Source: Arachnopeziza araneosa (taxonomy: Eukaryota; Ascomycota; Leotiomycetes; Helotiales; Arachnopezizaceae). Taken from it: DNA of 59,958 nucleotides. Where the stretch lies: the NCBI GenBank assembly GCA_003988855.1, contig QYAI01000167.1:1-59958 (forward strand), given 5' to 3'. The notes beneath the pieces are model-generated. The model was not told the DNA's origin, ran no database searches, and saw only the letters and a program-made list of their open reading frames with translations. The position numbers were made by a program, and so were the translations under genes. Every line of letters starts with the position of its first letter. Positions within the stretch are counted from its first letter, which is position 1. Below, one piece after another: positions 1-10,241 of this stretch.

Positions 1-324
1 GACGGCAAGCAGGTCGTCTCTGGATCCTATGACAAGACGGTGCGGCTCTGGGACGCCGCTACTGGCACAGCGCTGCAGACGCTCGAGGGCCACTCTTCCG
101 GNGTCAGCTCTATGGCCTTCTCTCCCGATGGCAATCTACTATCGACTTTACGTGTATCTGATTATTGGGTCGCAGATGGTAAAGCGAATATTCTCTGGCT
201 ACCTCCCGATTACCGATCTACAAGTAGAGCTATTTTGAATCAAATTGTCGTTTTAGCACATTCATCGGGGAGACTCTTATTTCTTGAATTCAAACAAGGA
301 CCAAAGCTTGTAGTATCTAACTAG
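1..324 (+). CDS. WD40-repeat (NWD-type NLR) protein, C-terminal end only
   Basis: Frame 1 is open from the window edge to TAG at 322-324, so the 5' part of the gene lies outside. The first 40 residues hold one clear WD40 unit: a GKQVVSGSYDKTVRLWDAA blade, then a LEGHSS linker and the start of the next unit (MAFSPDG). The last 60 residues are a degenerate blade with a VSDYW segment, ILWLPPDYR and a terminal HSSGRLLFLEF strand. This tail is clearly homologous to the end of the HET-NACHT-WD40 protein at 20817-25482 (VSDQW, LLWLSKEYR, HSSGRVSFLNF), so I infer the 3' end of a NACHT-WD40 type receptor. Base 102 is n, leaving one residue undefined. A retrotransposon LTR begins 30 bp after the stop. 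Whether the missing 5' part is intact cannot be told. Confidence 0.8.
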   Translation, partial: DGKQVVSGSYDKTVRLWDAATGTALQTLEGHSSXVSSMAFSPDGNLLSTLRVSDYWVADGKANILWLPPDYRSTSRAILNQIVVLAHSSGRLLFLEFKQGPKLVVSN

Positions 325-353
325 TATCTAGTAACCTTTACACTATAGTCCTT

Positions 354-558
354 TGTTACGACGCTTGGCTGCGTGGGTTGGTATTCTGTGTCTAAGGTAA
401 GGTATGGAGAGTAGTCTTGCAGTGAAGAGTATAGATTGATAACTAAAGTTGAGCACAGAGCTCCTATCTACTGCTGGAGGAAGCCAGGCCTTATATAGAG
501 CTCTGCTCAGTTGGATCATTGAGGATCATTGAGGATCATTGAGGATCATTGAGGATCT
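354..558 (-). repeat. 3' LTR of the Ty3/gypsy element
   Basis: The repeat starts TGTTACGACG on the plus strand and matches 6281-6485 with only five substitutions. It contains a TATA-like CTATATAAGG on the minus strand (489-498) and ends with four tandem copies of GGATCATTGA (513-552). Its last base differs from the other LTR (t at 558, a at 6485), so the inner boundary is uncertain by a few bases. A short purine stretch on the minus strand just inside it (AGGACGGAGA) may be the polypurine tract. Confidence 0.92.
513..552. repeat. Four tandem 10-bp units in the LTR end
   Basis: Four perfect copies of GGATCATTGA, followed by a partial fifth. The same array lies at 6440-6479 in the other LTR. 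The units sit upstream of the LTR TATA motif in the element's own orientation, so they could be upstream activating or repressor sites. That role is inference. Confidence 0.85.
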
Positions 559-638
559 CCGTCCTAGTGCAGTCCCTTGCCACGTACTAGTTTTCTTGCC
601 TCCCGTCCGTTCATCTTCCTTCCTTATTGTTTACTATC

Positions 639-1181
639 ATGCCACTCAGTGGTCATAAAGTTTTATCTAAGGACCAAGAGAGGAAACGCTTATACCGAAG
701 GATCACCAGTGTCGCCGTCGAAATAATCGCATGTACCGCTTGTGAAAAATCAAAAAAGAAATGTGTGTCCCGAGAGAGGCTTTCTCGCTGTGCTGAGTGC
801 GTTCGTCGTAGTTTCTCGAAGTGTGACATGAGAGGTCCTGTTCCTGCCGACTGGAACTCTCTAGATCGAAACAAGGAAAAGCTGAAGAAGAAGCTAGACG
901 ATGCCTTAGAGCAGCAAAGAACGCTTGCGGCTCGAATCGAGCGCATCCAACGCCACCGTCGCTTTGTTCGCGACCGAGAGAACGAGATGCTCCGTCGCGG
1001 CCTCCTCAGCCTTGACGAACTTGATAAGGCGAAGGCCCAAGAAAAGGCTTCCTTAACTGTTCTTCGTCCTCCCAGCCCGTCTCTTTCCGCTATTCTTGCA
1101 GAATTCGATTCGTCCGATCCCCTCTGGTCCTGCCTTGGCGATACGCTAATACTAGCTCAGAGTAGCTCTTCAGATGCTTAG
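639..1181 (+). CDS. Zn2Cys6-like ORF carried antisense in the retrotransposon
   Basis: Uninterrupted ORF of 180 codons from ATG at 639; it lies inside the element but reads opposite to gag-pol. Residues about 31-64 carry six cysteines spaced CX2CX6CX8CX2CX7C, which fits the fungal Zn(II)2Cys6 spacing, with basic residues between them (EKSKKK, VRRS). A long charged helix follows (about residues 75-140, likely coiled coil), then a Ser/Pro-rich tail. This is the order of many fungal DNA-binding regulators. It lies 80 bp inside the 3' LTR and stays open while pol is full of stops. Function is not known to me. A role in transposon control, or an ORF kept only for an antisense transcript, is inference. 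A chance ORF is unlikely given the ordered cysteines. Confidence 0.65.
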   Translation: MPLSGHKVLSKDQERKRLYRRITSVAVEIIACTACEKSKKKCVSRERLSRCAECVRRSFSKCDMRGPVPADWNSLDRNKEKLKKKLDDALEQQRTLAARIERIQRHRRFVRDRENEMLRRGLLSLDELDKAKAQEKASLTVLRPPSPSLSAILAEFDSSDPLWSCLGDTLILAQSSSSDA

Positions 1182-1317
1182 CTAGTTCTTATGTTGTTTC
1201 TGATAGTAAGTAGTCTTTTTACTTGACTAAGTATTGCTGCTGATTCCTAACCTTTCTATCTCCTAAGACTTCTTCTGAAAAATATTCTTCTTCTTTATTA
1301 AGTGGTGTTATTTCGTC

Positions 1318-4300
1318 CTAGGTCGCAAGAAAGATCTCGTCTGGTGCTGCCTTAAGGAGAGAGGTATGAAACACTAGGTGCACCCTTGATCCTTTAGGTA
1401 GTCTTAATTTATAGTTGACTAGTTCTTTTACCTTCTTAACCTCGTACAGTCCGAGTCTCTTGAAATCTAGCTTAAGGCTCGGTCTTTTTGTCTTGATGTT
1501 TCTTCTTAGTAGGTAGACCTTATTCTTCTTTTTGAACGTAGGTCCTACACTACGTCTAGTGTTGTAGTAAGCCGCTGTTTTGCTATTGTTCAAATCAATT
1601 TCTGTTTTCAGCTGCTCATAAACCTTTTTAAGCATTCCCACATCTTGGATTGCTCTCTCAGACCTAGCCCTGTCTTCTAACGCGTTCCAGTAGGCATAGC
1701 ACTTCCTTCTATAGTTCGCAAAAAAAAAAGTTACCTTAGTCGATGCATTTACTAAACTGTTGTACGTGAATTCCGCTAGTGGCAGTAGTCGAACTTAGTT
1801 ATCTTGCTGTAGGTTCACATAACTCCTTAGGTACGCTTCCAGCGTCTGATTGTATCGCTTAGTCTGTCCGTCCGTACAAGAGTAAAACGCTGTAGACATC
1901 TTCTGTTTGATTCCCAGCTGCGCTGTCAGGCTGCTTCAGAATTTAGATGTAAATAGTTTATCCCTGTCCGAGATAATTTCCATTAGCACTTCATGCTTAG
2001 CTACTACTGTTTCCAGAAATTAATATGCTAGCTGTTCCGCAGTGTATGTTTCCTTCTATAGCCTAGCATATACGTACTTGGTCAATCTCTCTGTGATTAC
2101 CAGGATTAAGTCATATTTGTTCTCGTCCGTAGGTTCTTTTGACTTTAGTAGTTTGACAATAAAGTTCCAGGCTACTAATTGCCATAGTTCCTCTGAAGTC
2201 TCTAAGTTCTTCAGTAGTTCGTACGGCTTATGTCTCGCCGCTTTGCTTTTGTTGCAGATGTCGCATCCTTAGATAACTTCCTTGACTTTCTTTCGCATGC
2301 TGTGCATAGCATAATCTTGTTGTAGGCGTGCTATAGTTTTTTCCACTTCCTAGTGTCCTTGAGCAGGCAGCTCGTAGAATACCCGTAAGAATTCATTAGC
2401 TACTGTAGTTAGTACGAATATTCTTTTATTTATCAAAATCTATAGTTTCTTAATCTGAAACTCTAGTCTTTCTTCTGATAGGATCTCCTGACATTCCGGA
2501 TCTTCTATGTATACCTTCTAGATTTTTTCTTTGAATACGTCTGTTTTAGTCTCGAATGTAGCTGCTAGTCTAAGCACCTGACGTTCTAGCACCTTGTCTG
2601 ACGCCTGATATTCTAGTTTTCGGCTCAAGGCGTTCGCGCGTCTATTCTTAGTTCTCTTGACATGATTAATCTGGAAATCGAACGTCCTTAATTCTTCGTA
2701 CTACCTAGCTTGTCTCTAGTTTAGCTTCTAAGTAGTTAAGAAGTAGCTCAGATTGTAGTAATCCGAGTATACTTGCACTTTGTGTTTTGCTTCTTGTAGG
2801 TAAACTCGCCATTTCTTAAAAGCGTCTACTATTGCTAGCATCTTCTTGTCGTAAATAGCGTAATTTCGCTTTGCCTCGTAGAACTTCCTTAACAGGTACG
2901 CTACTAGCTGTAGCTTTCCTGTTAGTCCTAGTTAGCTAAGTGTTGCTCCTAAAGCTTTGTCTAAGGCATTAGCCTCGATAGTGTACGGTTTTTCCAAGTT
3001 CGCGTTAACTATCACTAGAGTTGTAGTCAGACGTCGTTTCAACTCTTCGAAAGCTGCTTGCTGCTCTTCTTCTTATTTGTACGGTTGTTTCTTTTTCGTA
3101 AGATTCGTAATTAGGCTTGCTATGTCCGAATACCTAGCTATAAACCGTCAGTAATAGCCTGCTGATTCTATGAAAGATTGTACTTCCTTCACGTTCGTAG
3201 GAAGCTGCTATTCCAAGATAAGTCGGACTTTCTCAGAGTCTGCCTCTAGCTCTTCAGTAGTGACGATGTATCCTAAAAACTTGACTCTGCTAACTAAGAA
3301 CCAACACTTCTTGATCTTACAGGTTATGCCTGCTTTCTGAAGCGCCTTAAGGATTTCTCGTACGACCTTCGTATAGTTTTGTCTAGTCTTCGTATATATT
3401 AACACATTATTTAAGTAGCATATGCAAGATATGTCAATCTATTTTTTCAAGATGCTAAAGATCTATCGCATGAAAGAAGCTAGTGCGTTGCACAGTCCAA
3501 ACGGCATTACCTTGTACTCGTAGTAGCCGTACTTGCAGCGGAACGCAGTTTTTTATTCTTCTCCTTCTTTCATCCGAAGTAAGTTGTACCCTTCTTTCAT
3601 ATCTAGCTTAGTAAAGCACACTGCTTCCTGCAGCTGATCTCTTAACTCGTCTGGCAGTAGCAGAGCGTGCCTGTCTTTGATAGTGATTTTGTTCAAGTCT
3701 CGATAGTCTATCACGAGCTTTCGCCTACCGTCCGGTTTCGGCACGAACAGCGCTAGCGCTTCCGCTAGTAATTTCGAGTTCTGGATTAATTCTTTTTCTT
3801 TATTCGTGTCGATAAATTCTCGTAGTATCCTTAAGTCTTCTTCTGACATAAAGTATATAGGTCTAAAGGTTAGCTTCTTGCCTTCTATCAGGGGTATGTA
3901 GTAGTCCTATTCTCCTCTTGGTACGATTTCCTGTATTCTTCTTTTCTCTGTAAACAGCGGCAGAAAATCCTTGAGTTCCTCTGGTAATCAGTGCTCATCT
4001 TGTTCCAAGGTTGCACTAATTTCTAGCTGCTTCAGGGTACTATCATGTAGTTATTGTAGATTGCCCCTACAGAGGCATCTATCCAGAGCAACACTGCCCC
4101 CTGCTTAGTCAATGCTTAGATTGTGTTTCTTGATCTAAGGCAGCTCTAGGATAATCTAATTGTCTCTAATTTTTGTCACATGAAGTTAGATTTTCTCTTC
4201 ATAAGTTCGCTCTCTGCTTTTTCCAAGGAAGTAGACTAATCCCGCCTTTATGGTTACTAGGTGCGTACGGACGTCCACAATCCCTTGGTTGTGTTGAACT

Positions 4301-5085
4301 AGCGTTCCGTCTACCACAGACAATCTGTACTAAGTTTTTATTACTTCAGTAGAAATCTCCAAGTCTCGTACGGTTTGGAAGTTAATGAAGTTTCCCGTAG
4401 CCCCCGAGTCAATCATAGCTCGTAGCGCATAGCCATGTACTTCCACGTTGATCATCAGATGCCGAGAAGTTGCTAAGCCCGCATTCTCTTCTGGCCTTCT
4501 GATTTCTTTAGTAGCGTTGCATTCCTAGTCTATGCTTGAAGTTTCCCCCTGAGACATTTGCTCCTAGCGAAGGCCCTTCTCGCTTTCTTAAGACGTGAAC
4601 AGCTTCGCTTCGATGTTCGCGAGTTTTTCTTTAATCACGTTCTTCTATTTTCTGTTTTTCTATTTTCTATTGCTGTCGGCATGTCCTAGGTCGTACCAAT
4701 ATATATGCCCGATTTTGAAGTCGTCTCTTATAGTTCTTTCTAACCAGGTATAGTTCGTACGTTCTTCTCTGAAGACAGGTTCTCGGATTACAAAACATAG
4801 GTCTGCCTCTAGTTCCCACTCCCGGTAGAATCGTGACAGAGATAAGAGTCGATACTCTTCTGTGTCTTGCAATTCGTATAGTACCCTTCGTGTTTTAGTA
4901 ACATAATCATTGCCTGCGCCATAAAACAATACTATTGACAAGAACAGTCGTTCTCGATATACAACTCGATACATATTTCCTCTGATTAGTCCTTCCTAAG
5001 GATCTTCCTCGACCTAATACCGCGGCGGAACTAATCCCGACTTGCGCCACAGGCGCATAGGTTTCTAGTCCTCTTGGTCAGACAT
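1318..5085 (-). pseudogene. pol polyprotein remnant (PR-RT-RH-INT)
   Basis: Minus-strand reading gives a retropepsin motif DSGA (about 4399-4410), the RT segment KPDGRRKLVIDYRDLNK (in 3553-3849), a YLNN box at 3406-3417, RNase H, an integrase zinc motif (GCDICNKSK), the integrase core with SDRD and NQTLE, and a basic C-terminal tail ending at 1318. The frame is cut by many TAG/TAA codons. The RT catalytic YxDD has become YLNN. The first integrase aspartate is asparagine (codon at 2164-2166). The gag/pol boundary near 5085 is my estimate. This is a dead copy. Confidence 0.88.
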
Positions 5086-6237
5086 GATTTTTTCTTAGTA
5101 CTATTCCATAGTTTAATTTTCTTCAGGCTAAGGTTTGTCTGTGAAGATTTCTTCCGTCGCTTCCAATAGTTGTTGTGTGTGCTAAGCATGCAGTCGTGCT
5201 ACCTCGTCAAACCAAGGTGTTAGCTTATCATCTGACGGCTCTTTTACCGAGTACTCGTACGAAAGTAGAGAGTCGTCTTCTATTCGCGCGAGTTCCTCCT
5301 AAGTTGTTGCACTAATCTGTGCTGCGTTAATCTTTCTAGTTTTTTCGTTGTGCATACGAGCAAAGTAACCCGTAAGTCCGCACTAAAAACAACGTTTTTC
5401 TTCTCGGTACTTTTTTTTCTGTTCTAGTAAGAGTACTTTCTCTTTAGGCTTTCCTCCCCCTGAAGGAGTATCCTTTTTAAGTAGTGCCTTCTTGTCCCGA
5501 GATGTCGCACTCAAATCCATTAAGTCCCTATGATCCTTTAGCTTGGGTTTCTATCCTTCATTTTTGTACGGTCTTCGATAGAAGTTATCCGTGACGCCCT
5601 GTTTTTCTTTTCTTCTCTCTTCGCGCCTTGCGTCGATCCTGAGCGCTATTGCCGCCATTTCCATGATAGTAGCCGGGCGATTCTCCTAGCGTGCTATCTT
5701 ATCCTTAATGTGGTCTTTCAGGCCTTCATAGTAGTGATTATTAAGGGACCTCTCGTCCTAAGAGACTAAAGTCGCCTAACGATTAAACTAAGCGCTGTAG
5801 GCCATGACGCTTCCCGTCTGCCTAAGGTTCATCAGAGTCCGAGTCGCATTTCTTTCCTCATCCACAACTCCGTAGAGCTTAGTAATTTCCTTCTTGAATT
5901 CCGATAGGTTAGCGAAGACTGCGACTGTTCCTGCTTTCGCTCTCGTAGTAACGATTCCTCCTAGGCTGAGGTTCTTCATAGCATCCGCGAGAAAAAGTTC
6001 GATCCAGTTGTAAGCATCCCCCTTCAAGAACGAGGCTGCCCACACGACTTTCGCGCTTCGGCCAAGGCTCTCAAAGTCTTTTAGTTTCAACACGCTGAAC
6101 ATGTCGATAGCCCCTAGAAAGCTCCTGAGCTTCGTTGGTTCCCCTGAGAAGAACTCAGGTCTCGCTAGTGCCATAGCACCTGCTAGCGTGACTTCTATCT
6201 TAGTTCCACCATCTGATGATCCGCCTGAGTTTGACAT
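5086..6237 (-). pseudogene. gag remnant
   Basis: The frame opens at ATG 6235-6237, just inside the 5' LTR. The first 149 codons are intact and look like a capsid region (a FFSGEPTKLRSFL segment, later WAASFLKGDAYNWIE), typical of fungal gypsy Gag. Beyond 5788 it continues with stops. Near 5350-5395 a zinc knuckle reads CF-stop-CGLTGYFARMH: the tryptophan or lysine position is TAG and the histidine ligand is tyrosine, so the knuckle is destroyed. Both changes are C-to-T type. Confidence 0.85.
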
Positions 6238-6280
6238 GTCTCCGATCTTGTCCAGTACCGTAGAGTGAAGGTGCTCAAAG

Positions 6281-6485
6281 TGTTACGACGCTTAGCTGCG
6301 TAAGTTGGTATTCTGTGTCTAAGGTAAGGTATGGAGAGTAGTCTTGCAGTGAAGAGTATAGATTGATAACTAAAGTTAAGCACAAAGCTCCTATCTACTG
6401 CTGGAGGAAGCCAGGCCTTATATAGAGCTCTGCTCAGTTGGATCATTGAGGATCATTGAGGATCATTGAGGATCATTGAGGATCA
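6281..6485 (-). repeat. 5' LTR of the Ty3/gypsy element
   Basis: This is the promoter LTR for the minus-strand element. It is a 205-bp copy of 354-558 bounded by TG...CA, with the same TATA-like motif (6416-6425, minus strand) and the same four tandem GGATCATTGA units (6440-6479). All five differences from the other LTR are G to A on the plus strand. Confidence 0.92.
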
Positions 6486-7335
6486 TCTCTATTTCATAGA
6501 GGGTTTAAGGGAAGCACAAGACTTTATAGTAGTTGATAATTGCCACTTGATTTCTAGAATTTTCTAAATTGTTCTGTATAAGATTTTGTATACGATTTTC
6601 GTGCCTGGATTAACTGCGCCACTATTGCCAGGCTTTGAAATCATTACTAAGCCGGATATAGCGCACTGTTGCGCCTCCAGCCACTCTTGGCCTTCATGCC
6701 TAAGGCTTCAGGAATTTAATTCCGGCGTAAATATTATGGGACATGTCAGCCAAGGTGCTGATCCGCGTAGCAACCTCACTTGAATTTTGCCCGTCACAGT
6801 ACTACATGGCAAATAACGATTTCGTGTATAGTGCTGAGGGCTTGGACCTCGGATAAGACTCTTTGAGAAGCATTGGGTATAGTATAAGGTTGGTGGTAGA
6901 GCTGTGGTAGAGGAATGCTATTATGTGTTCTGGTAGTCATTAAACCACTTCAAGCAAGCTGTTGGCTTTTAAAGTGTGTTCAGAATAGGTGCAAAAATGG
7001 AGTTTTTCAGTGGTGAAGAATCAATTCTACAGTGGGAAGTGCACCCTATATATAGGCTGAGGCCCTGAAACGAGTTAAAACAGAGCCCTAACACGCTCAA
7101 GCTATCGCTCTGACTGCAGGCCGTCCTTTTGCAACACAAGCTCTCGTATACCAGCGATTCCTAGACTACCTACCATTGGCGCCGCCAACAGCTCAGCTGA
7201 AGCGCTTAACTCTTGGCTGCATAACAAGAAACTCTCCTGCCAAGCTGCAGCTGAACGGTCTCCCTTCAAATGGATTCATTTCCAGTCCTTTATTTCTATA
7301 CTTGAAGCACTCTCAATTTCCTCCTAGAATATCCC
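6486..7335. other. Intergenic between retroelement and HET-ankyrin locus
   Basis: Eight hundred and fifty bases with only short ORFs. The 64-codon ORF at 7176-7370 overlaps the start of the next gene in another frame. I see no RNA gene or repeat. The last few hundred bases probably hold the promoter and leader of the HET locus. Confidence 0.6.
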
Positions 7336-9854
7336 ATGGCGACGTATCAGTATATCATCCTTCCGCCTGATGGGCCAAGTATCAGGCTGTTGCGGCTGCT
7401 ACCAAGTCACGAGATCAAAAGCAAAATAGAATGCGAGATATTTCCTGCCAGTCTGTCCAAGGAGAGCTCAACTTCTTACGAAGCACCCTCTTACACATGG
7501 GGAGATATCACACAAACCGTCGACATCGAACTCAATGACTGCATCTTCACCGTCTCGCTCAACCTTGAATCTGCACTACGGGCCTTGAGAAAATCCAAAG
7601 ACCCAAGAACTCTATGGATAGACGCACTTTGCATCAATCAGGCCGATTTCCAAGAATGCGGACAGCAGGTTCAAATGATGTGGGGTATTTATAGCGAAGC
7701 GAGCTGTGTGGTCGTCGGGCTAGGTTCGGAAGAAGGCGAAAGTGCGGTCGCTACGGAGAGTTTTACAAGAAAGGAGGCGCAGACGGGAAATGAAATGCGG
7801 AACTGGAAGAGGCCACAGCCGGCTGGATATAAAGGGAGTGACTGGTGTGGGTGTCATGCTAGGGAAGCAGATTCTTTTCCGTCAAGGATTGGCGTACAGA
7901 ATCTGCTAGGAAGACGCTGGTTTACGAGGGTGTGGGTGAGTCTACTCCCATGCTATCCTTTATCTTAATCAATAACACGATTCAGGTTCTTCAGGAAGTC
8001 GCGGCGGCGAAAGGGCTATCGTTGTTTGTGGAAATCAGATTGTCGATGGCGATGACTTTTGTTCTGAAGTCACTGGGGTTGCATTTGTCCATAAGAGCCT
8101 CCAAAAGTTGCTTCGAAGGATTCGACCTGCGATCGAGCTTATGGATCAGTCTCCTTCGACTTTGCAGAAGCAATCACTGCCCTTGCTTGAACCCATCGAG
8201 ACATTTCGGTCATGGGAAGCCACCAAGATGGCTGACAAGGTCTATTCATTGTTTGCCTTCTCTTCGGATGCCTACAACGCGCCGGGGATGAGGCCGGATT
8301 ACACAATTTTCTCAGATGAGCTGGCTCAGAAGATTGTGAAGTTCGCATTCCCGAAAAGTGCAGTCCTACAACTCGCAGAAGTCAAATCGAATCTGGTCAC
8401 ATTTGAAATCGATGGCATGATTCTCGGCACCGTCAAGGAGAAATGGAGCCAGAAAGAAAACACGCGATCCTGGCCCTTTGACACAAAGAAAACTACAGGT
8501 AAACTTAGGCCTGCGGAAACTACCATCAACCCTTTGATAGCACAGTTGTTTGAAGATTCCTGGCAGATTGACCTCTTGAATGAAAGAAAGCTGCATTTTG
8601 ACGATATCATATGCCTCCTCGGGGGTGCTTCCAGACCGTTGGTTCTACGCTTCAAAGATGGCCAGTACTCAGCTGTAATGTTGGCAACCCCGGAGCCAAG
8701 TCGACGTACAAGTGAGTTAAGCGTTCCCGGAGGTAGTTATAGGATGGTAGTGACAGATCTTGACTCTTTTTTGGATAAGATACCGGAGAAACCTAGGTCG
8801 CAAAAGTCCTGGGCGGAGCTTCTCTCTATATTGGCCGGGGAATCAGAGGGCAGGTAGAGTTTCACGTTAAGCTGTGATCTATTTTGGGAGCCAAATTTGG
8901 ATGAAGTTAGTACATTCCATCCTACTGTCAACCACCCTGGGATTCAATGGGAAGCGAGGCTTCAGTCGATCTACGACACGGCGAAGAATAGTTCAAAGAC
9001 TTTTTGTCAAACCCCTGGTGAATCACACAATTGCAAGACTATCTTGATGCTGCATGCGATGCACGAATATGCAGAAGAGGAAATAAAGAATGGGACGTCC
9101 AAGTATACCATTGCCCTTCATAACGCCGCTCGCGCCAATTGGCTTGGTACTGTCAAGTTGCTACTTGACGCAAACGCGCAAGTAGATAGCAGAGATGAGA
9201 ATAACTTGACAGCTTTATATTATGCCGCAGGACTGAATCACCCGGAAATTGTGGACGTTCTTTTAAAGGCAACTAATGTGGACGCCAAAAGTCCGGACGA
9301 ATCAGGACAAACAGCTCTGGGCCTCGCTGTAAGCAAAGGTCATTCTAAGGTTTGTGAGCTGCTTTTGAAGGCTGGTGCAAGTCCAAACCATACCAGCGGC
9401 AATGAATCCTCATATTTATTCGACCCTGCGGTGGAAGGGCTCGTTGATATTGTCAAGATTCTCCTCAAAGCTGGCGCCAATCCCGCCGCCACAGAGACAT
9501 TTGGCCCCGAAGCGAATGTCCACCCATTCTTCTTGCATCTGAGATGGGACACCTCGAGATTGTTCAAGCCCTACTGGATGCAGGTGCTGATGTTGACTCT
9601 CCCTCATCAACTGCGACAAGACCATTACATCAGGCGGCGATGAATGGTTATACGGAGATGGTGAAGCTCTTGCTGGCGGCTGGAGCTGATGTCAATGCTC
9701 AGAACGTAGACGGGGTGCGCCTCTCGATTTTGCTGTATTTCGTCGAAATTTCGAGACGGCGTATGAGATTTCGGATGCTGGAGGTATTCAGATCAAAACG
9801 GCAGATCCAGAAGACGATAATGAAGTGAGTCAACTGCCGGAAGGAGAGTCGTAG
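7336..9854 (+). pseudogene. HET-domain ankyrin protein, frameshifted
   Basis: The N-terminal HET domain is clear: APSYTWGD (about residue 50), LWIDALCINQAD, and LGRRWFTRVW before an intron (7936-7985, GTGAGT...TTCAG). The C-terminal half has ankyrin repeats (LHNAARANWLGTVKLLLDA and similar units). Three single-base shifts break the frame: near 8012 in AAAGGG just after LQEVAAAK, near 9500-9515 inside the repeats, and near 9712 in GGGG close to the end. A TAG at 8855-8857 lies inside a possible 57-nt intron (8854-8910), so it may not be a lesion. The frame after the last shift ends at 9854. In intact form this would be a HET-ankyrin non-self-recognition protein. Assembly error is the alternative to a real pseudogene. 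Confidence 0.8.
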
Positions 9855-10241
9855 CTTAAGCAGGTTGGCCACCAGTGTAAGAATGAATACTTGCCCCACT
9901 CCCTCGACCCAAGTAAAATCAGAGATATATTCACTCAATTATTTTTCTATTTGAATCACAGCTTTTCCTGCCACACATCCATATAGCTCATCAATTCTTC
10001 AAGCAAAAGTTCTTTTGAGTCTTTCTGATGTTCTTTGGTCTCTTTTTTTGATCACATGGCAATGCTACGCTTGATAATTTCAACTTTCACGATCGAGTCG
10101 CTGTCGGCTGATGGCAAGGCTATGAAATCAATATTATTTTTGGTGAATTGGAGTGAAAGATATATATTTGACAACTAAATTACCGCAGTTCGAGGGAAAA
10201 ATGTTCTAGCTACAAGCTCTATTCAACAAAGGATTTGTTGC
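9855..10241. other. Convergent intergenic region
   Basis: Tail-to-tail spacer between the HET-ankyrin locus and the HET gene. AT-rich, with no ORF, RNA gene or repeat that I can support. Confidence 0.6.

Larger units (their letters stand above)
354..6485 (-). mobile_element. Degenerate Ty3/gypsy LTR retrotransposon
   Basis: Two direct 205-bp LTRs (354-558 and 6281-6485) flank a 5.7-kb interior. Minus-strand translation gives, in order: a gag-like region, a zinc knuckle, an aspartic protease motif (DSGA), reverse transcriptase, RNase H, an HHCC-type integrase zinc motif, the integrase core and a C-terminal tail. This RT-RH-INT order is that of Ty3/gypsy elements. The pol frame is broken by many in-frame TAG/TAA codons, and catalytic residues are replaced, as expected from RIP (CpA to TpA). 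An extra ORF of opposite orientation (639-1181) lies between the end of pol and the 3' LTR. I found no target-site duplication and no canonical tRNA-type primer site next to the 5' LTR. The element can no longer move by itself. Confidence 0.93.

Noticed and set aside
513..552. Possible CRISPR-like direct repeat array
   Set aside because: The 10-bp units are directly adjacent without spacers, are duplicated in both LTRs, and the host is a fungus.
8855..8857. TAG in the HET-ankyrin locus as a nonsense mutation
   Set aside because: It falls inside a plausible 57-nt intron (8854-8910) that keeps the frame, so it need not be a lesion.
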